DNA of 64,000 bases from an uncultured Acidobacteriota bacterium (GTDB lineage Bacteria > Acidobacteriota > UBA6911 > RPQK01 > JAJDTT01): contig CATOST010000036.1 of the NCBI GenBank assembly GCA_951812665.1, positions 248,001-312,000 of the forward strand, given 5' to 3'. Shown in pieces: positions 53,101 to 60,592 of the stretch (positions are counted from its first letter, which is position 1; each line of letters begins with the position of its first letter). The notes under the pieces were generated by a model, which worked only from the letters and a program-made list of their open reading frames with translations, had not been told where the DNA came from and ran no database searches. Made by a program: the position numbers and the translations under genes.

Positions 53101-53167
53101 CGGGGTCCGGCCCGCATCCGGTGTTCAACAAAAGAAGGCCGAAAAGCAGGAATAGGGAGCGTTTCAT
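50129..53167 (-). CDS. PVC-type lipoprotein with propeller, HEAT-like repeats and CxxCH haem domain
   Basis: This 1012-aa protein starts with a lipoprotein signal (LFGLLLLNTGC). Domain order: an N-terminal soluble-dehydrogenase-like propeller (residues about 30-420: WVAEMRDYPY, VRVLEDRDGDG), a helical HEAT-like middle (about 430-850), and a C-terminal cytochrome domain with the haem motif CARCH in FRQECARCHEPDQG. Residues about 223-307 are out of frame: the matching text GLSFDEWGRRFFSQAGRHVQH lies in the next frame between about 52501 and 52247, so an inserted base near 52501 and a lost base near 52247 compensate. Proteins of this class are periplasmic or surface dehydrogenases passing electrons to haem. 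Confidence 0.8.
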   Translation of the reverse strand: MKRSLFLLFGLLLLNTGCGPDPASTPPSPEEMLETFRISDEFRVEIFAAEPDVTDPVELAFDEQGRAWVAEMRDYPYQPPEGKPALSRVRVLEDRDGDGRVDHSTIFAEGLPNVKSVLPWKDGVLVSSAPHILYLRDTDGDLRADETTPLFTGFTILVDPEGQLSNLRFGIDNWIYAGNDSQAGMITFSRRPVPNRFSVLNADLRFRLDRNLFEAASGATRFWTELRRVGTPLLLPGRKTRSARGGGPSLSPAQPLSDGSPRHPIHLRTRSAHLPAHSPGGLARGAHADAAAALPGVGERTGNGLHRLLTGATGNTIYNGDTFPPRYRGNAFAGDVAGNIVHRDVISPSGVSFVANRAEEEENREFMASTSRWFRPANFTVGPDGNLYVIDICRQYVETPASIPEPIKEGLNFYAGIDHGRIYRIVPRDSAASPYLRPQLHKATTPELVEHLASSNQWWRLTAQRLLLQRQDRSALPALREMAGDRENPQARLHALYALEGLSALEESIVGAALGDEHPGVREQAVLLAEDFPGLLPRLVKMTADPSPRVAFQLSLSLGEFSGPRVLDAFRDLLARHGEDPWQRAAILSSDAGSSLQLLESMVAERGYFKDPTPNKTGFLEDLAAVAGARNRGQEVQRLVRLLARSRPLREKSWQTAGLSGLARGLELGQVLHLKPAGATGSLRNLLASRSQEVRGAAARVGKHFRVPSLVAAARKAVLDETLSATRRSSAIRMLASAPYREIESILARFLTASDPELTRATLETLAYFEDPGVSRLVLEGWSRFSPDVRAAALAILLDHPERVRALLNAVESGAVERAALDHQQKQFLRNHPWEQIRQQTAQVLEADTTDREALVEEYLPILELETDPINGREVFRQECARCHEPDQGVGVGPGLRTAVQGHTREQLLFDILNPSGLILSRYQNYIVTTRDGRVYGGIIAAETPGTLTLRSGPNQEETILRGRITEIRASEVSVMPAGFEESLSRQELADLISFMQAGYLIPEELAAPRDN

Positions 53168-53197
53168 ACGGAATTAACTGAGTTTCTGAAGCCCGGT

Positions 53198-53848
53198 CTA
53201 CCAACGGACGCCATGACGGTCCTTGGGGTATCCGGGGTCCCATTGGTGGAGCAGTTCATGCCGGGGCCGGGTACGGGCCACGTTCTCGGCCAGCGTGGCC
53301 TTCTTGTCCGGGTCGATCTCGACACCGAGGCCGGGGCCCGATGGCAGCGCCATCTTGCCGTCCCGGAACCGGAGCATCCCGCCCCGGATGATGTCTTGAG
53401 TGGTCCACGGATAGTGGGAATCCACGTCGTAGGTGATATGGGAGATGGCGCAGGCCATGTGGACCTGGGTGGCCATGGAGATGCCGAGGTAGTTGTTGCT
53501 GTGGCCGGAGCATCCCCATCCCAGAGCCTCGCACGTGGCCGCCCAATGCCGGACGTTGTTGAGCCCGCCCATGTAGTGGGGATCCAACAACACGATATCG
53601 ATGGCCCCCCGGTCGTACCCCGGACGGATGTGCTCCCTGCGGGTGACGCACATGTTGGTGCCCAGGGGAATGGACGTGTGCTTGCGCACCTCGGCCATGC
53701 CTTCCTGTCCCGGGGTGGGATCCTCCAGGTACTCCATCCCCAGCGGCTCCAGCTGGCGGGCCACCCTGATCGAGGTTTCCACGCTCCAGGAGGCATTCGG
53801 GTCGATTCGGAGCTTGGCCTGAGGCATGGCCTCGCGGATGCGGGTCAA
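53198..53848 (-). CDS. Mandelate racemase/muconate lactonizing enzyme-like protein, C-terminal part (frameshifted)
   Basis: This 216-aa part holds the TIM barrel end of an enolase-superfamily enzyme: LRIDPNASWSVE, MEYLEDPT, and GTNMCVTRREH with the metal-binding acids on successive barrel strands. These enzymes abstract the alpha proton of a carboxylate using Mg. In family enzymes the sequence before this runs straight on from the N-terminal part, but here two further reading-frame changes lie between 53940 and 53849. The protein would be about 450 aa if repaired. Confidence 0.8.
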   Translation of the reverse strand: MTRIREAMPQAKLRIDPNASWSVETSIRVARQLEPLGMEYLEDPTPGQEGMAEVRKHTSIPLGTNMCVTRREHIRPGYDRGAIDIVLLDPHYMGGLNNVRHWAATCEALGWGCSGHSNNYLGISMATQVHMACAISHITYDVDSHYPWTTQDIIRGGMLRFRDGKMALPSGPGLGVEIDPDKKATLAENVARTRPRHELLHQWDPGYPKDRHGVRW

Positions 53849-53872
53849 GGATTCGATCTCCCCGCTCCGGCT

Positions 53873-54559
53873 TCAGAACGCCCCCTTTGAACTTGCAGGT
53901 CGTGAACCCATAGTCCCGGTGGAAGTCCAGGAATTCCGGGCCATGGCCTCGGGAGTCGTGATCTCCGGTCCGCCCTCCACCGGGAGAACAAAAAAGTTGT
54001 AGGCCGAGAAGGGAGCCTCATTGCGGAAGGGGCCGCCGATCAGATCGACGACCGGCCGGTCGATCACCTTTCCGATCAGATCCAGGCACGCGATTTCCAC
54101 CGCGGCCAGAGTTTCAGTGTTGTGCCTGGGGGCGAACTCGGAGCGATGGGAGAGGCTTCGGCGGAAAAACTCGATCTCGAGGGGGTCTCGTCCCAATACT
54201 GTGTCGCGCGCCGCGTTGAGAGCCTGGAATGCCGCGCCCCCGATTTCGGCCACTCCCGTGTAGCCGTCGGTGGTCTCCAATTCCAGGATGGCCCGCTGGA
54301 AGTGGGTGTTGTGGACGTTCCAGGAATTCAGCAGAGCGTAGTCGGGCGACGCTACCAGGGTGGTTTCGAAGGAGCCGATCTTCATCCGGCTCCGGGGGCC
54401 CTGGGCCCGGGGCCGCCCGCTTCGTGCCACACCGTAGGCCGCCGGCGAAAAGGCCAGGGCCATGTCCTCGACACTGGCCAGTCCCGTCACGCCTGCCGCG
54501 GCGGCCATCCAGCGCCGCCGGTTCCACGCCCCCTCTCGGTGTTCGACAGTCGCCGCCAT
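53873..54559 (-). CDS. Mandelate racemase/muconate lactonizing enzyme-like protein, N-terminal part (frameshifted)
   Basis: From ATG 54559 this part has a Tat-like leader (NRRRWMAAAAGVTGLA), then the enolase N-terminal domain, including AILELETTDGYTGVAEIGG and VEIACLDLIGKVIDRPVVDLIGG. After EAMAR the frame is lost: the matching EFLDFHRDYGFTTCKFKGG reads in another frame (one G missing in CCCGGAATTC), and a second change (one extra G in CGGGGAG) moves to the frame of the C-terminal part. Both errors are in G-runs. ATG 54559 lies 59 bases after the cupin stop. The 24 bases between the two ORF ends carry the bridging residues. Confidence 0.78.
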   Translation of the reverse strand: MAATVEHREGAWNRRRWMAAAAGVTGLASVEDMALAFSPAAYGVARSGRPRAQGPRSRMKIGSFETTLVASPDYALLNSWNVHNTHFQRAILELETTDGYTGVAEIGGAAFQALNAARDTVLGRDPLEIEFFRRSLSHRSEFAPRHNTETLAAVEIACLDLIGKVIDRPVVDLIGGPFRNEAPFSAYNFFVLPVEGGPEITTPEAMARNSWTSTGTMGSRPASSKGAF

Positions 54560-54618
54560 GTCATCGCCATCGTAATAGCGCACCTGTAGATCCACAAGAG
54601 CCGGGCAGGGAAGTGGAG

Positions 54619-55092
54619 CTACTCTTCGTGGATCACCATCTGCCGTTCGGCGGAGCTGTAGACGATCACCGCCAGCATGGGCTCCTCTCCGACCGTGACC
54701 GCCCGGTGGGGAACACCGGTGGGAATGCGGACGAGGTCGCCCGGCTTCATGAGATGGGTTTTGTCTCCCACCGTCTTCCGGCACGACCCCGAGACCACAT
54801 ACAGCAGCTCCTCACAGTTGGGATGAGAGTGAAGAGGGTTCTGCTGGCCCGGATTCAACTCGACGATTCCGAAGGTCTGCTCCGCATTGGGATCGATCTG
54901 GGAGTTCATCATCCATCGGATCCATCCCCACGAGAACTCCAGCTTGGAGATCGCTTCGAGACTCCGGACACCGGAAGGGCTCATCACTTCCTCCTCGACT
55001 TGCTGTTGGGAAACGCGTTCAGGGGGCGTCGGGTGGCCGGCAGGAACGCAACCGAAGGCGGCCAATGCCAGCAGGAGACTCGTTCGTCGCAT
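54619..55092 (-). CDS. Cupin-domain lipoprotein
   Basis: This 157-aa protein begins MRRTSLLLALAAFGC, a lipoprotein leader, and has a cupin barrel with the metal-binding motif NPLHSHPNCEELLYVVSG (two His, one Glu) and PGDLVRIPTGVPHRAV (third His). Sugar isomerases, oxidoreductase partners and sensors use this fold; the role is unknown. The ATG at 55092 has AGGAGG about 8 bases upstream. The gene sits between the enolase-family gene and the GMC oxidoreductase cluster. Confidence 0.8.
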   Translation of the reverse strand: MRRTSLLLALAAFGCVPAGHPTPPERVSQQQVEEEVMSPSGVRSLEAISKLEFSWGWIRWMMNSQIDPNAEQTFGIVELNPGQQNPLHSHPNCEELLYVVSGSCRKTVGDKTHLMKPGDLVRIPTGVPHRAVTVGEEPMLAVIVYSSAERQMVIHEE

Positions 55093-55173
55093 GGATTCCT
55101 CCTTGTCAGTTGACTGTGACGGATAGATTATATTGTCTCGTTCGGGATATTCTTGAACCTGGGAGCCGGGATC

Positions 55174-55767
55174 ATGAAGCGCCGCGATTTCTTTGGACGA
55201 TCTCTCTGGGCGTCGCTGACTGCGGCCCTGGCCGGGACGGCGCCGGTTCGGGCCCGGGAATTCCCTCCCGGCCATGACGCCTCGACCGAGTTGGCCGCTC
55301 CCGACTGGGCGCCTGTCTTCCTGGACGCCCACCAGAACGACACCCTGATCCGGTTGAGCGACCTCATCATCCCCGAGACCGACACCCCCGGGGCCAAGGC
55401 CGCTTTGGTCAACCGCTTCATCGACAAACTCCTGGCCAGTGAGTCTCGTGAGACACAGAGCCGTTTCCTGGACAGCCTGGCCTGGTTCGACGGGGAGTGC
55501 CTGAGACGCTACGGCGCGGCCTTCGTCCACCTGCCCGCCGAGAGCCAATTGGAGTTTCTCAATTTCGTCGCCTATCCCCACAAGCTGGTGACCTGGAAAG
55601 ACAACCGGTCCGAGTTCCCCGGCCACTCCCACTTCCTGACGCTGAAGGACTGGATCAGTCGAGCCTTCTACAACTCGGAGGCGGGCCTGAAGGAACTGGG
55701 CTGGAGCAAAGACGCCATGTCCGGGTCCTTTCCGGGATGCCCGCATCCCGAGGGTTTTCACAAGTGA
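55174..55767 (+). CDS. Gluconate 2-dehydrogenase subunit 3 family protein
   Basis: This 197-aa protein begins with a twin-arginine leader (MKRRDFFGRSLWASLTAALAG) and has the family segments LSDLIIPETDTPGAKAALV and FLDSLAWFDGECLRRYG. It is the small subunit that accompanies GMC-type membrane dehydrogenases. ATG 55174 is preferred, since an RR leader follows at once. Its stop overlaps the GMC gene start as GTGA, the typical order for this complex; the cytochrome c subunit often found third is absent here. Confidence 0.85.
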   Translation: MKRRDFFGRSLWASLTAALAGTAPVRAREFPPGHDASTELAAPDWAPVFLDAHQNDTLIRLSDLIIPETDTPGAKAALVNRFIDKLLASESRETQSRFLDSLAWFDGECLRRYGAAFVHLPAESQLEFLNFVAYPHKLVTWKDNRSEFPGHSHFLTLKDWISRAFYNSEAGLKELGWSKDAMSGSFPGCPHPEGFHK

Positions 55768-57458
55768 GTTCCGCCCTGATCCAGGATCCGCACAGTGTAC
55801 TCTACGACGTGGCCGTGGTGGGGTCCGGCGCCACTGGAGGCTGGGCAGCCAAGGTGCTCTCCGAGGCCGGTCTGAAGGTGGTCCTGCTCGAAGCCGGCCG
55901 CAAGGTCTCTCCCCGGGAATTTACCGAGCACATGCCCGCCTACAAGCTGGAATACCGGACTCACTCGCCGGATATGGCGCGGACGCGTCCCATCCAGAAG
56001 GCCTGCTATGCCTGTACCGAGTACAACTACGACTGGTTCGTCAACGATCTGGAGAATCCTTACACCACGCCGAAGGACAAGCCGTTCACTTGGCAGCGGC
56101 TTCGAATCGTCGGAGGCCGGAGCATGGTCTGGGGGCGCCAGAGCTATCGTCTCAGCGACCTGGACCTGAAGGCAGCCAGCCACGACGGATACGGTGACGA
56201 TTGGCCCGTTTCGTACCGGGATCTGGTGCCCTACTACGACCGTGTCGAGAAGTACGTCGGCATCAGCGGACAGGCCGAGGGAAAGCCGCAGTTGCCTGAC
56301 GGGCAGTTTCTGCCCCCCATGTCCATGACCTGCGGAGAACGGCTGCTTCGGAGCCGGGCGCGGGAAAAATTCGGCCGCACACTGACCATCGGACGGACCG
56401 CCGTCCTGACCCGGCCGCTCAACGGGCGCGCGGCCTGCCACTATTGCGGTCCCTGCGAACGGGGCTGCGTGACCGCTTCCTATTTCAACAGTCCGGCCAC
56501 CACCGTGGCCGACGCGTTGAGGACCGGCAACTGCACGCTCCTCACCGACGCCATCGTCAACCAGGTGGATATGGACCCGTCCCGCAACCGGGCCCGGGGA
56601 GTCACCTACGTCCACCGTCACCGGCGCCGAACCTACCAGGTGCGGAGCCGGGCGGTGATTCTGTGTGCCCAGGCCCTGGAGTCGACCCGGATCCTCTTCA
56701 ACTCGGCGACCCGGGAGCACCCCGACGGTCTCGGCAATTCCAGCGGACTCCTGGGGAAGTACCTCATGGACCATGTGGTGGGCGCCGGCGCGGCGGGTGA
56801 GTTGCCACAGTTCTCCGTCCGGAAGCGGGCATCGGACCCGCGCCGTCCAAACGGGATCTACATGATCCGGTTCCGGAATCTGACGGGAGAGAAGCGGCAC
56901 CCCCGGTTCATTCGCGGGTACGGTTTCCAGGGCGGCAGCTCACCCAGCTTCCGGTTCGATGCGGAAGGTTTCGGGGCGTCCTACAAGGCGGCGGTCAAGG
57001 AGGGCTTCTACATGATCCGGCTGAGCGGGTTCGGAGAATCCCTGGCCCGGCTGGACAACTACTGTGAGATCGATCCCCAGAAGAAGGATGCCTGGGGGAT
57101 CCCGGCCCTCAGGATCCAGATGACCCACGGTCCCAACGAGGCGGCCATGATGGAGGACGCGGCCGCTTCGGCCGCTGAACTCTTGGAGTCGGTTGGGGCT
57201 CGGAACATCAGGGTCAACGCTCAGACGGCCATGCCAGGCATGGCGATTCACGAAGTGGGGACGGCCCGGATGGGGCACGAACCGGCCAAGTCGGTGCTGA
57301 ACGCCTACAACCGGTGCCACGACGTCGACAACCTGCTGGTCACCGATGGATCCTGTTTCGTGAGCGCCGGCTGCCAGAATCCCACCCTGACCATGATGGC
57401 CCTCACGGTCCGGGCCTGCGATCATTTGTTGGAACGGTTCCGCAGGGACGAAGTCTGA
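55764..57458 (+). CDS. GMC family oxidoreductase (large dehydrogenase subunit)
   Basis: This 564-aa flavoprotein has the FAD motif AVVGSGATGGWAAKVLSEAG, then GGRSMVWGRQSYRLSDLD, a Cys-rich stretch CHYCGPCERGC, and the C-terminal GMC signature with VGTARMGHEPAKSVLN and SAGCQNPTLTMMALTVRA. It oxidises a sugar or alcohol in the periplasm, electrons going to a cytochrome or quinone. The GTG start overlaps the stop of the subunit-3-like gene. Its natural acceptor may be the CxxCH protein encoded nearby. Confidence 0.87.
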   Translation: MSSALIQDPHSVLYDVAVVGSGATGGWAAKVLSEAGLKVVLLEAGRKVSPREFTEHMPAYKLEYRTHSPDMARTRPIQKACYACTEYNYDWFVNDLENPYTTPKDKPFTWQRLRIVGGRSMVWGRQSYRLSDLDLKAASHDGYGDDWPVSYRDLVPYYDRVEKYVGISGQAEGKPQLPDGQFLPPMSMTCGERLLRSRAREKFGRTLTIGRTAVLTRPLNGRAACHYCGPCERGCVTASYFNSPATTVADALRTGNCTLLTDAIVNQVDMDPSRNRARGVTYVHRHRRRTYQVRSRAVILCAQALESTRILFNSATREHPDGLGNSSGLLGKYLMDHVVGAGAAGELPQFSVRKRASDPRRPNGIYMIRFRNLTGEKRHPRFIRGYGFQGGSSPSFRFDAEGFGASYKAAVKEGFYMIRLSGFGESLARLDNYCEIDPQKKDAWGIPALRIQMTHGPNEAAMMEDAAASAAELLESVGARNIRVNAQTAMPGMAIHEVGTARMGHEPAKSVLNAYNRCHDVDNLLVTDGSCFVSAGCQNPTLTMMALTVRACDHLLERFRRDEV

Positions 57459-57491
57459 GACCCGGCCTACGTTAGTTTCCCCGCTTTCGGA

Positions 57492-58583
57492 TCAGGAGGT
57501 CAGCGAGACGCGGATAGCCTTGCCTTCGTCGGCCAGGGCGAAGGCCTCGTTGAGCTCCGTCAGGGGGAAAGTGTGGGAGATGATCTGCTCGAAGGGGTAG
57601 GCGTGACCCCGGCGGGCCAGAAAGTCCAGGGCCCGGGGCAGGGCCCACGGGGCGTACGCGATGACCCCGCGGAGGGTGTGTCCGGACCGGACATTTAGGG
57701 CCGGGTCCAGGGCGGCGGTTCTCCCCGGAGCGATATTGCCCACCCAAAGATATCGTCCGAACTGGCGGAGCAGGTGCACGCCCTCCTCCACCGGTAGCGG
57801 TGAGCCGACGAATTCGGCCACTACATCGGCGCCGTCGCCGCGAGTCAGGTCCATGATCATCTCTCGACGGGTCTTCCGGTTCACGGTGTCGATGTTGACC
57901 GTGAGGTCGGCGCCGAAGGAGCGGGCCAGCTCCAGCCGGCTCTCCAAGCGGTCAAAGACGATGACCTGACCGGCGCCCATCTCCTTGGCGAGGGCGCAGG
58001 CGTACAGTCCCAGACCCCCTGCGCCTTGGACCACGATCGTGTCGCCCAGGCGGATTCCGATCTGATCCAGACCGTAGAGCACCTGGCAGAGGGCGCAATT
58101 GACCGGCGAGACCGCGGAGTCGCTCAGTCCGGGAGGAATCTTGCACACCGTCTGTCCCCGGCGCAGGTAGTAATATTCGCCGTAGGCTCCTCTGAAGTGA
58201 GGCGATTTCCCGGCATCCTGGAACCAGTGGAAGGACCGGTTGGGGCAGGCAGGCGATCCGTCCATGCAGGCCGCGCAACTGCCGCATGGGAGGAAGTAGG
58301 TGTAGGCGATGCGATCGCCTTCCTCCAGCGGTTGCCCCAGCACGTCGGTCTTCACCCGGCGACCGAGGCGAAAGACTTCTCCCACCATTTCATGCCCAGG
58401 GACGAAGCCCTCTCCCTGGGTGATCTCGGGACCATGACCGTGCCAGATGTGCAGATCCGAACCGCAGATGTTGGAGCGGCGGACGCGGACCAGAATGTCG
58501 TCGGGACCCACGTCGGGAAGAGGGAATTCCCGGAATACCATCTCCTTTCGGGGGCCCAGCGAGACGGCGGCGACTCCTTGCAT
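57492..58583 (-). CDS. Zinc-dependent alcohol dehydrogenase (MDR family)
   Basis: This 363-aa protein, from ATG 58583 with GGAGGA upstream, has the catalytic zinc site (NICGSDLH, VPGHEMVGE), the structural zinc cysteines (FLPCGSCAACMDGSPACPN) and the Rossmann loop VVQGAGGLGLYACALAKEMG. It likely oxidises a sugar or polyol with NAD(P). It lies downstream of a secreted oxidoreductase system, converging with the GMC gene, and runs with the triplicated gene family on the same strand. Confidence 0.86.
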   Translation of the reverse strand: MQGVAAVSLGPRKEMVFREFPLPDVGPDDILVRVRRSNICGSDLHIWHGHGPEITQGEGFVPGHEMVGEVFRLGRRVKTDVLGQPLEEGDRIAYTYFLPCGSCAACMDGSPACPNRSFHWFQDAGKSPHFRGAYGEYYYLRRGQTVCKIPPGLSDSAVSPVNCALCQVLYGLDQIGIRLGDTIVVQGAGGLGLYACALAKEMGAGQVIVFDRLESRLELARSFGADLTVNIDTVNRKTRREMIMDLTRGDGADVVAEFVGSPLPVEEGVHLLRQFGRYLWVGNIAPGRTAALDPALNVRSGHTLRGVIAYAPWALPRALDFLARRGHAYPFEQIISHTFPLTELNEAFALADEGKAIRVSLTS

Positions 58584-58605
58584 CGTTTGTCCTCCGGGCG
58601 CCCTG

Positions 58606-59559
58606 CTACGGGATGGCGAAGGCCCGGGGAGCGATTTGACGATCATGCGACATGCGTTCGAGCTTCATCTCCCAGTGGCCCACGAATCCGGTGTTGGCGT
58701 CGACGTTGAGAGTGATCTGGTAGAGATGCGGCAAGGTCAGTCCGTCGACCTCCTTGAAATCCGAGAACCTTTCCGTCAGTTCGACGGTGCTGCGGTTTGT
58801 GGGGTCGTCCCCCGCTCCCGGGCCTCCGATCTGGCCCAACAGACTGCCTCGATTATTGGATACGGTGCGGCTTCCGGGAGTTATTCCCCCGCTGGCGCCC
58901 ACGGGGGCCCCTCCTCCGCTTGAAATGTTGGTCAGGCCTCGCATGGCGGCGCGGGGCACGACGATCCGATACTTGCTGGCGACGTGGCGAAAGGTCTCAG
59001 GCTCGAAATAGAGCCGGACCCGGTAGGAGACCTTCTTCTTGGGCTTGTAATCGACCTCGTGGAGCCTTCGTCCCTCGAATTTCTTGAGTCCACGGTAGCG
59101 GATCTTGGCCCGTTTTTTCTTCAGGTTGAGCAGTGCCCAGTCGGTGGAGAGGACGCCCGCGTAGAGTCCTTCCTGGGCCAGCCGGGGAAAGTTATCCCAG
59201 ATGGTCGTCCCGAGTTGGGAACGGACCCCTGGAGTTATGTAGGCGATATCGAGTCGGTCGCCGTTTCGGATGAGGGTTTCCCGGGGGTACTGAACGTGAC
59301 CGAAGGTGAGCGTGGTCCGAAGCTTGTCGCCCTCCGCCAAGAGCATGGCCCGGCCGTTCAGATTGCCCTGCCCGCCTACCCGGATGTCCATGGAACCCGA
59401 TCCCTGGGCGACCCTATTCTTCCGGACAAGGTTCTCGCCGATGGCTTTCAGATGGAGGGCGACCAACTCCTCCTTCTTCACCTTCTTGGCCGTTGCGTCC
59501 GCTGCCGAGATCGGCAACAACAGGGCGGAGAGAGCGATTCGGAATCCCCACTTATGCAT
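58606..59559 (-). CDS. Secreted protein of unknown function, paralogue 1 of a tandem triplet
   Basis: This 317-aa protein begins with a signal peptide (FRIALSALLLPISAADA) and then the family core: LVALHLKAIGENLVRKNRVA, LIRNGDRLDIAYITPGVRSQL, PRLAQEGLYAGVLSTDWALL, LKKFEGRRLHEVDYKPKK, YFEPETFRHVASKYR, and the C-terminal DFKEVDGLTLPHLYQITLN and FVGHWEMKLERMSHD. The beta-strand-rich layout resembles LolA-like outer-membrane lipoprotein-sorting folds, though I see no direct proof. A Gly/Ser-rich insert lies at about residues 215-250. It is 82 bases from the next paralogue. Confidence 0.65.
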   Translation of the reverse strand: MHKWGFRIALSALLLPISAADATAKKVKKEELVALHLKAIGENLVRKNRVAQGSGSMDIRVGGQGNLNGRAMLLAEGDKLRTTLTFGHVQYPRETLIRNGDRLDIAYITPGVRSQLGTTIWDNFPRLAQEGLYAGVLSTDWALLNLKKKRAKIRYRGLKKFEGRRLHEVDYKPKKKVSYRVRLYFEPETFRHVASKYRIVVPRAAMRGLTNISSGGGAPVGASGGITPGSRTVSNNRGSLLGQIGGPGAGDDPTNRSTVELTERFSDFKEVDGLTLPHLYQITLNVDANTGFVGHWEMKLERMSHDRQIAPRAFAIP

Positions 59560-59641
59560 GACTCACCTCATCGTAATTCGGTCGTATCCCAGTCCGAGGG
59601 TTCCGGCAACTGCAATCATCCCTCGAATCGATTCCTCATAT

Positions 59642-60514
59642 CTAGTTGATCGCGAAGGCCCGGGCAGCGATCCTCTGATCGTGCATCATGCGGTCGATCT
59701 TGATTTCCCAATGTCCCACGAAACCACCGATCGCAGAGGTGTTGAGTGCAATTCTGTAGTGATGCGGCAGGGTCAGCCCATCGACTTCCTTGAAGTGGGA
59801 AAAGGTCTCCGTCAGGGTGATTCGAATCTTGTCTGCGGGCCCGGAACCGGCTCCAAACGCTCCTCCACGAATGTCGACGAGTCCCCGTCCCATGCCGGCC
59901 GGCAAAGTCAACCGGTACCTGCTCGCCACATGACGATAGGTTTCAGGTTCGAAGTAGATCCGAATCCTGTAGTTGACTCCCTTCTTCGGCCGGTACTCCA
60001 ATCTGTGAAGCCTCCGGCCCTCGAACTTCTTGAGTCCCTGGTAACGGACCCTGGCCCGTTTCTTTCGGAGGTCCAACAACGTCCAGTCAGTGGAGAGGAC
60101 CCCTCCGTAGAGCCCCTCTTGGGCCAGACGGGGGAAGAAGTCCCAGAGCGTACCCCCCAGTCGGGAGCGGGCGCCCGGACTGACGTAGGCAATGTCCAGC
60201 TTCTCCCCGTTGCGGATGAGGGTCTCCCGAGTGTATTGCGGGTGGCCGAAATTGATTTCGGTCCGGAGTTTTTTCCCCTCTGCCAAGAGCATGGCCGGGC
60301 CGACCATCTTGGCTTTGTTTCCCACCCGGATGTCCACGGTGCCCAAACCCTGAGCGACCCGATTCTTCCGGACCAGGTTTTCGCCGATGGCCTTCAGATG
60401 GAGAGCGACCAGTGCATCGGCCTTCATCTTCTTGGCCGATCCGTCCACCGTCGCGCAGAGCAACGCCACCGCAGCCAGTGCGGCCCAGCTGACCCTCTTT
60501 TTTATGCTCATCAA
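59642..60514 (-). CDS. Secreted protein of unknown function, paralogue 2 of a tandem triplet
   Basis: This 290-aa protein has a signal peptide (VSWAALAAVALLCATVDGSA) and the same conserved blocks as its neighbours: LHLKAIGENLVRKNRVAQG, IRNGEKLDIAYVSPGARSRL, PRLAQEGLYGGVLSTDW, YFEPETYRHVASRYRL, FKEVDGLTLPHHYRIALN and GHWEIKIDRMMHD. It is shorter because the Gly/Ser-rich insert is almost absent, which makes it a useful reference for the core fold. Separated by about 78 bases from paralogue 3. Confidence 0.65.
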   Translation of the reverse strand: MMSIKKRVSWAALAAVALLCATVDGSAKKMKADALVALHLKAIGENLVRKNRVAQGLGTVDIRVGNKAKMVGPAMLLAEGKKLRTEINFGHPQYTRETLIRNGEKLDIAYVSPGARSRLGGTLWDFFPRLAQEGLYGGVLSTDWTLLDLRKKRARVRYQGLKKFEGRRLHRLEYRPKKGVNYRIRIYFEPETYRHVASRYRLTLPAGMGRGLVDIRGGAFGAGSGPADKIRITLTETFSHFKEVDGLTLPHHYRIALNTSAIGGFVGHWEIKIDRMMHDQRIAARAFAIN

Positions 60515-60592
60515 TCATTCCGGGGCGAACAGGCACGAACCACGTCCCGAAGCCTCCGCGGAGTGCCCCTTCCTTCGAATTGATTCGGGGAT

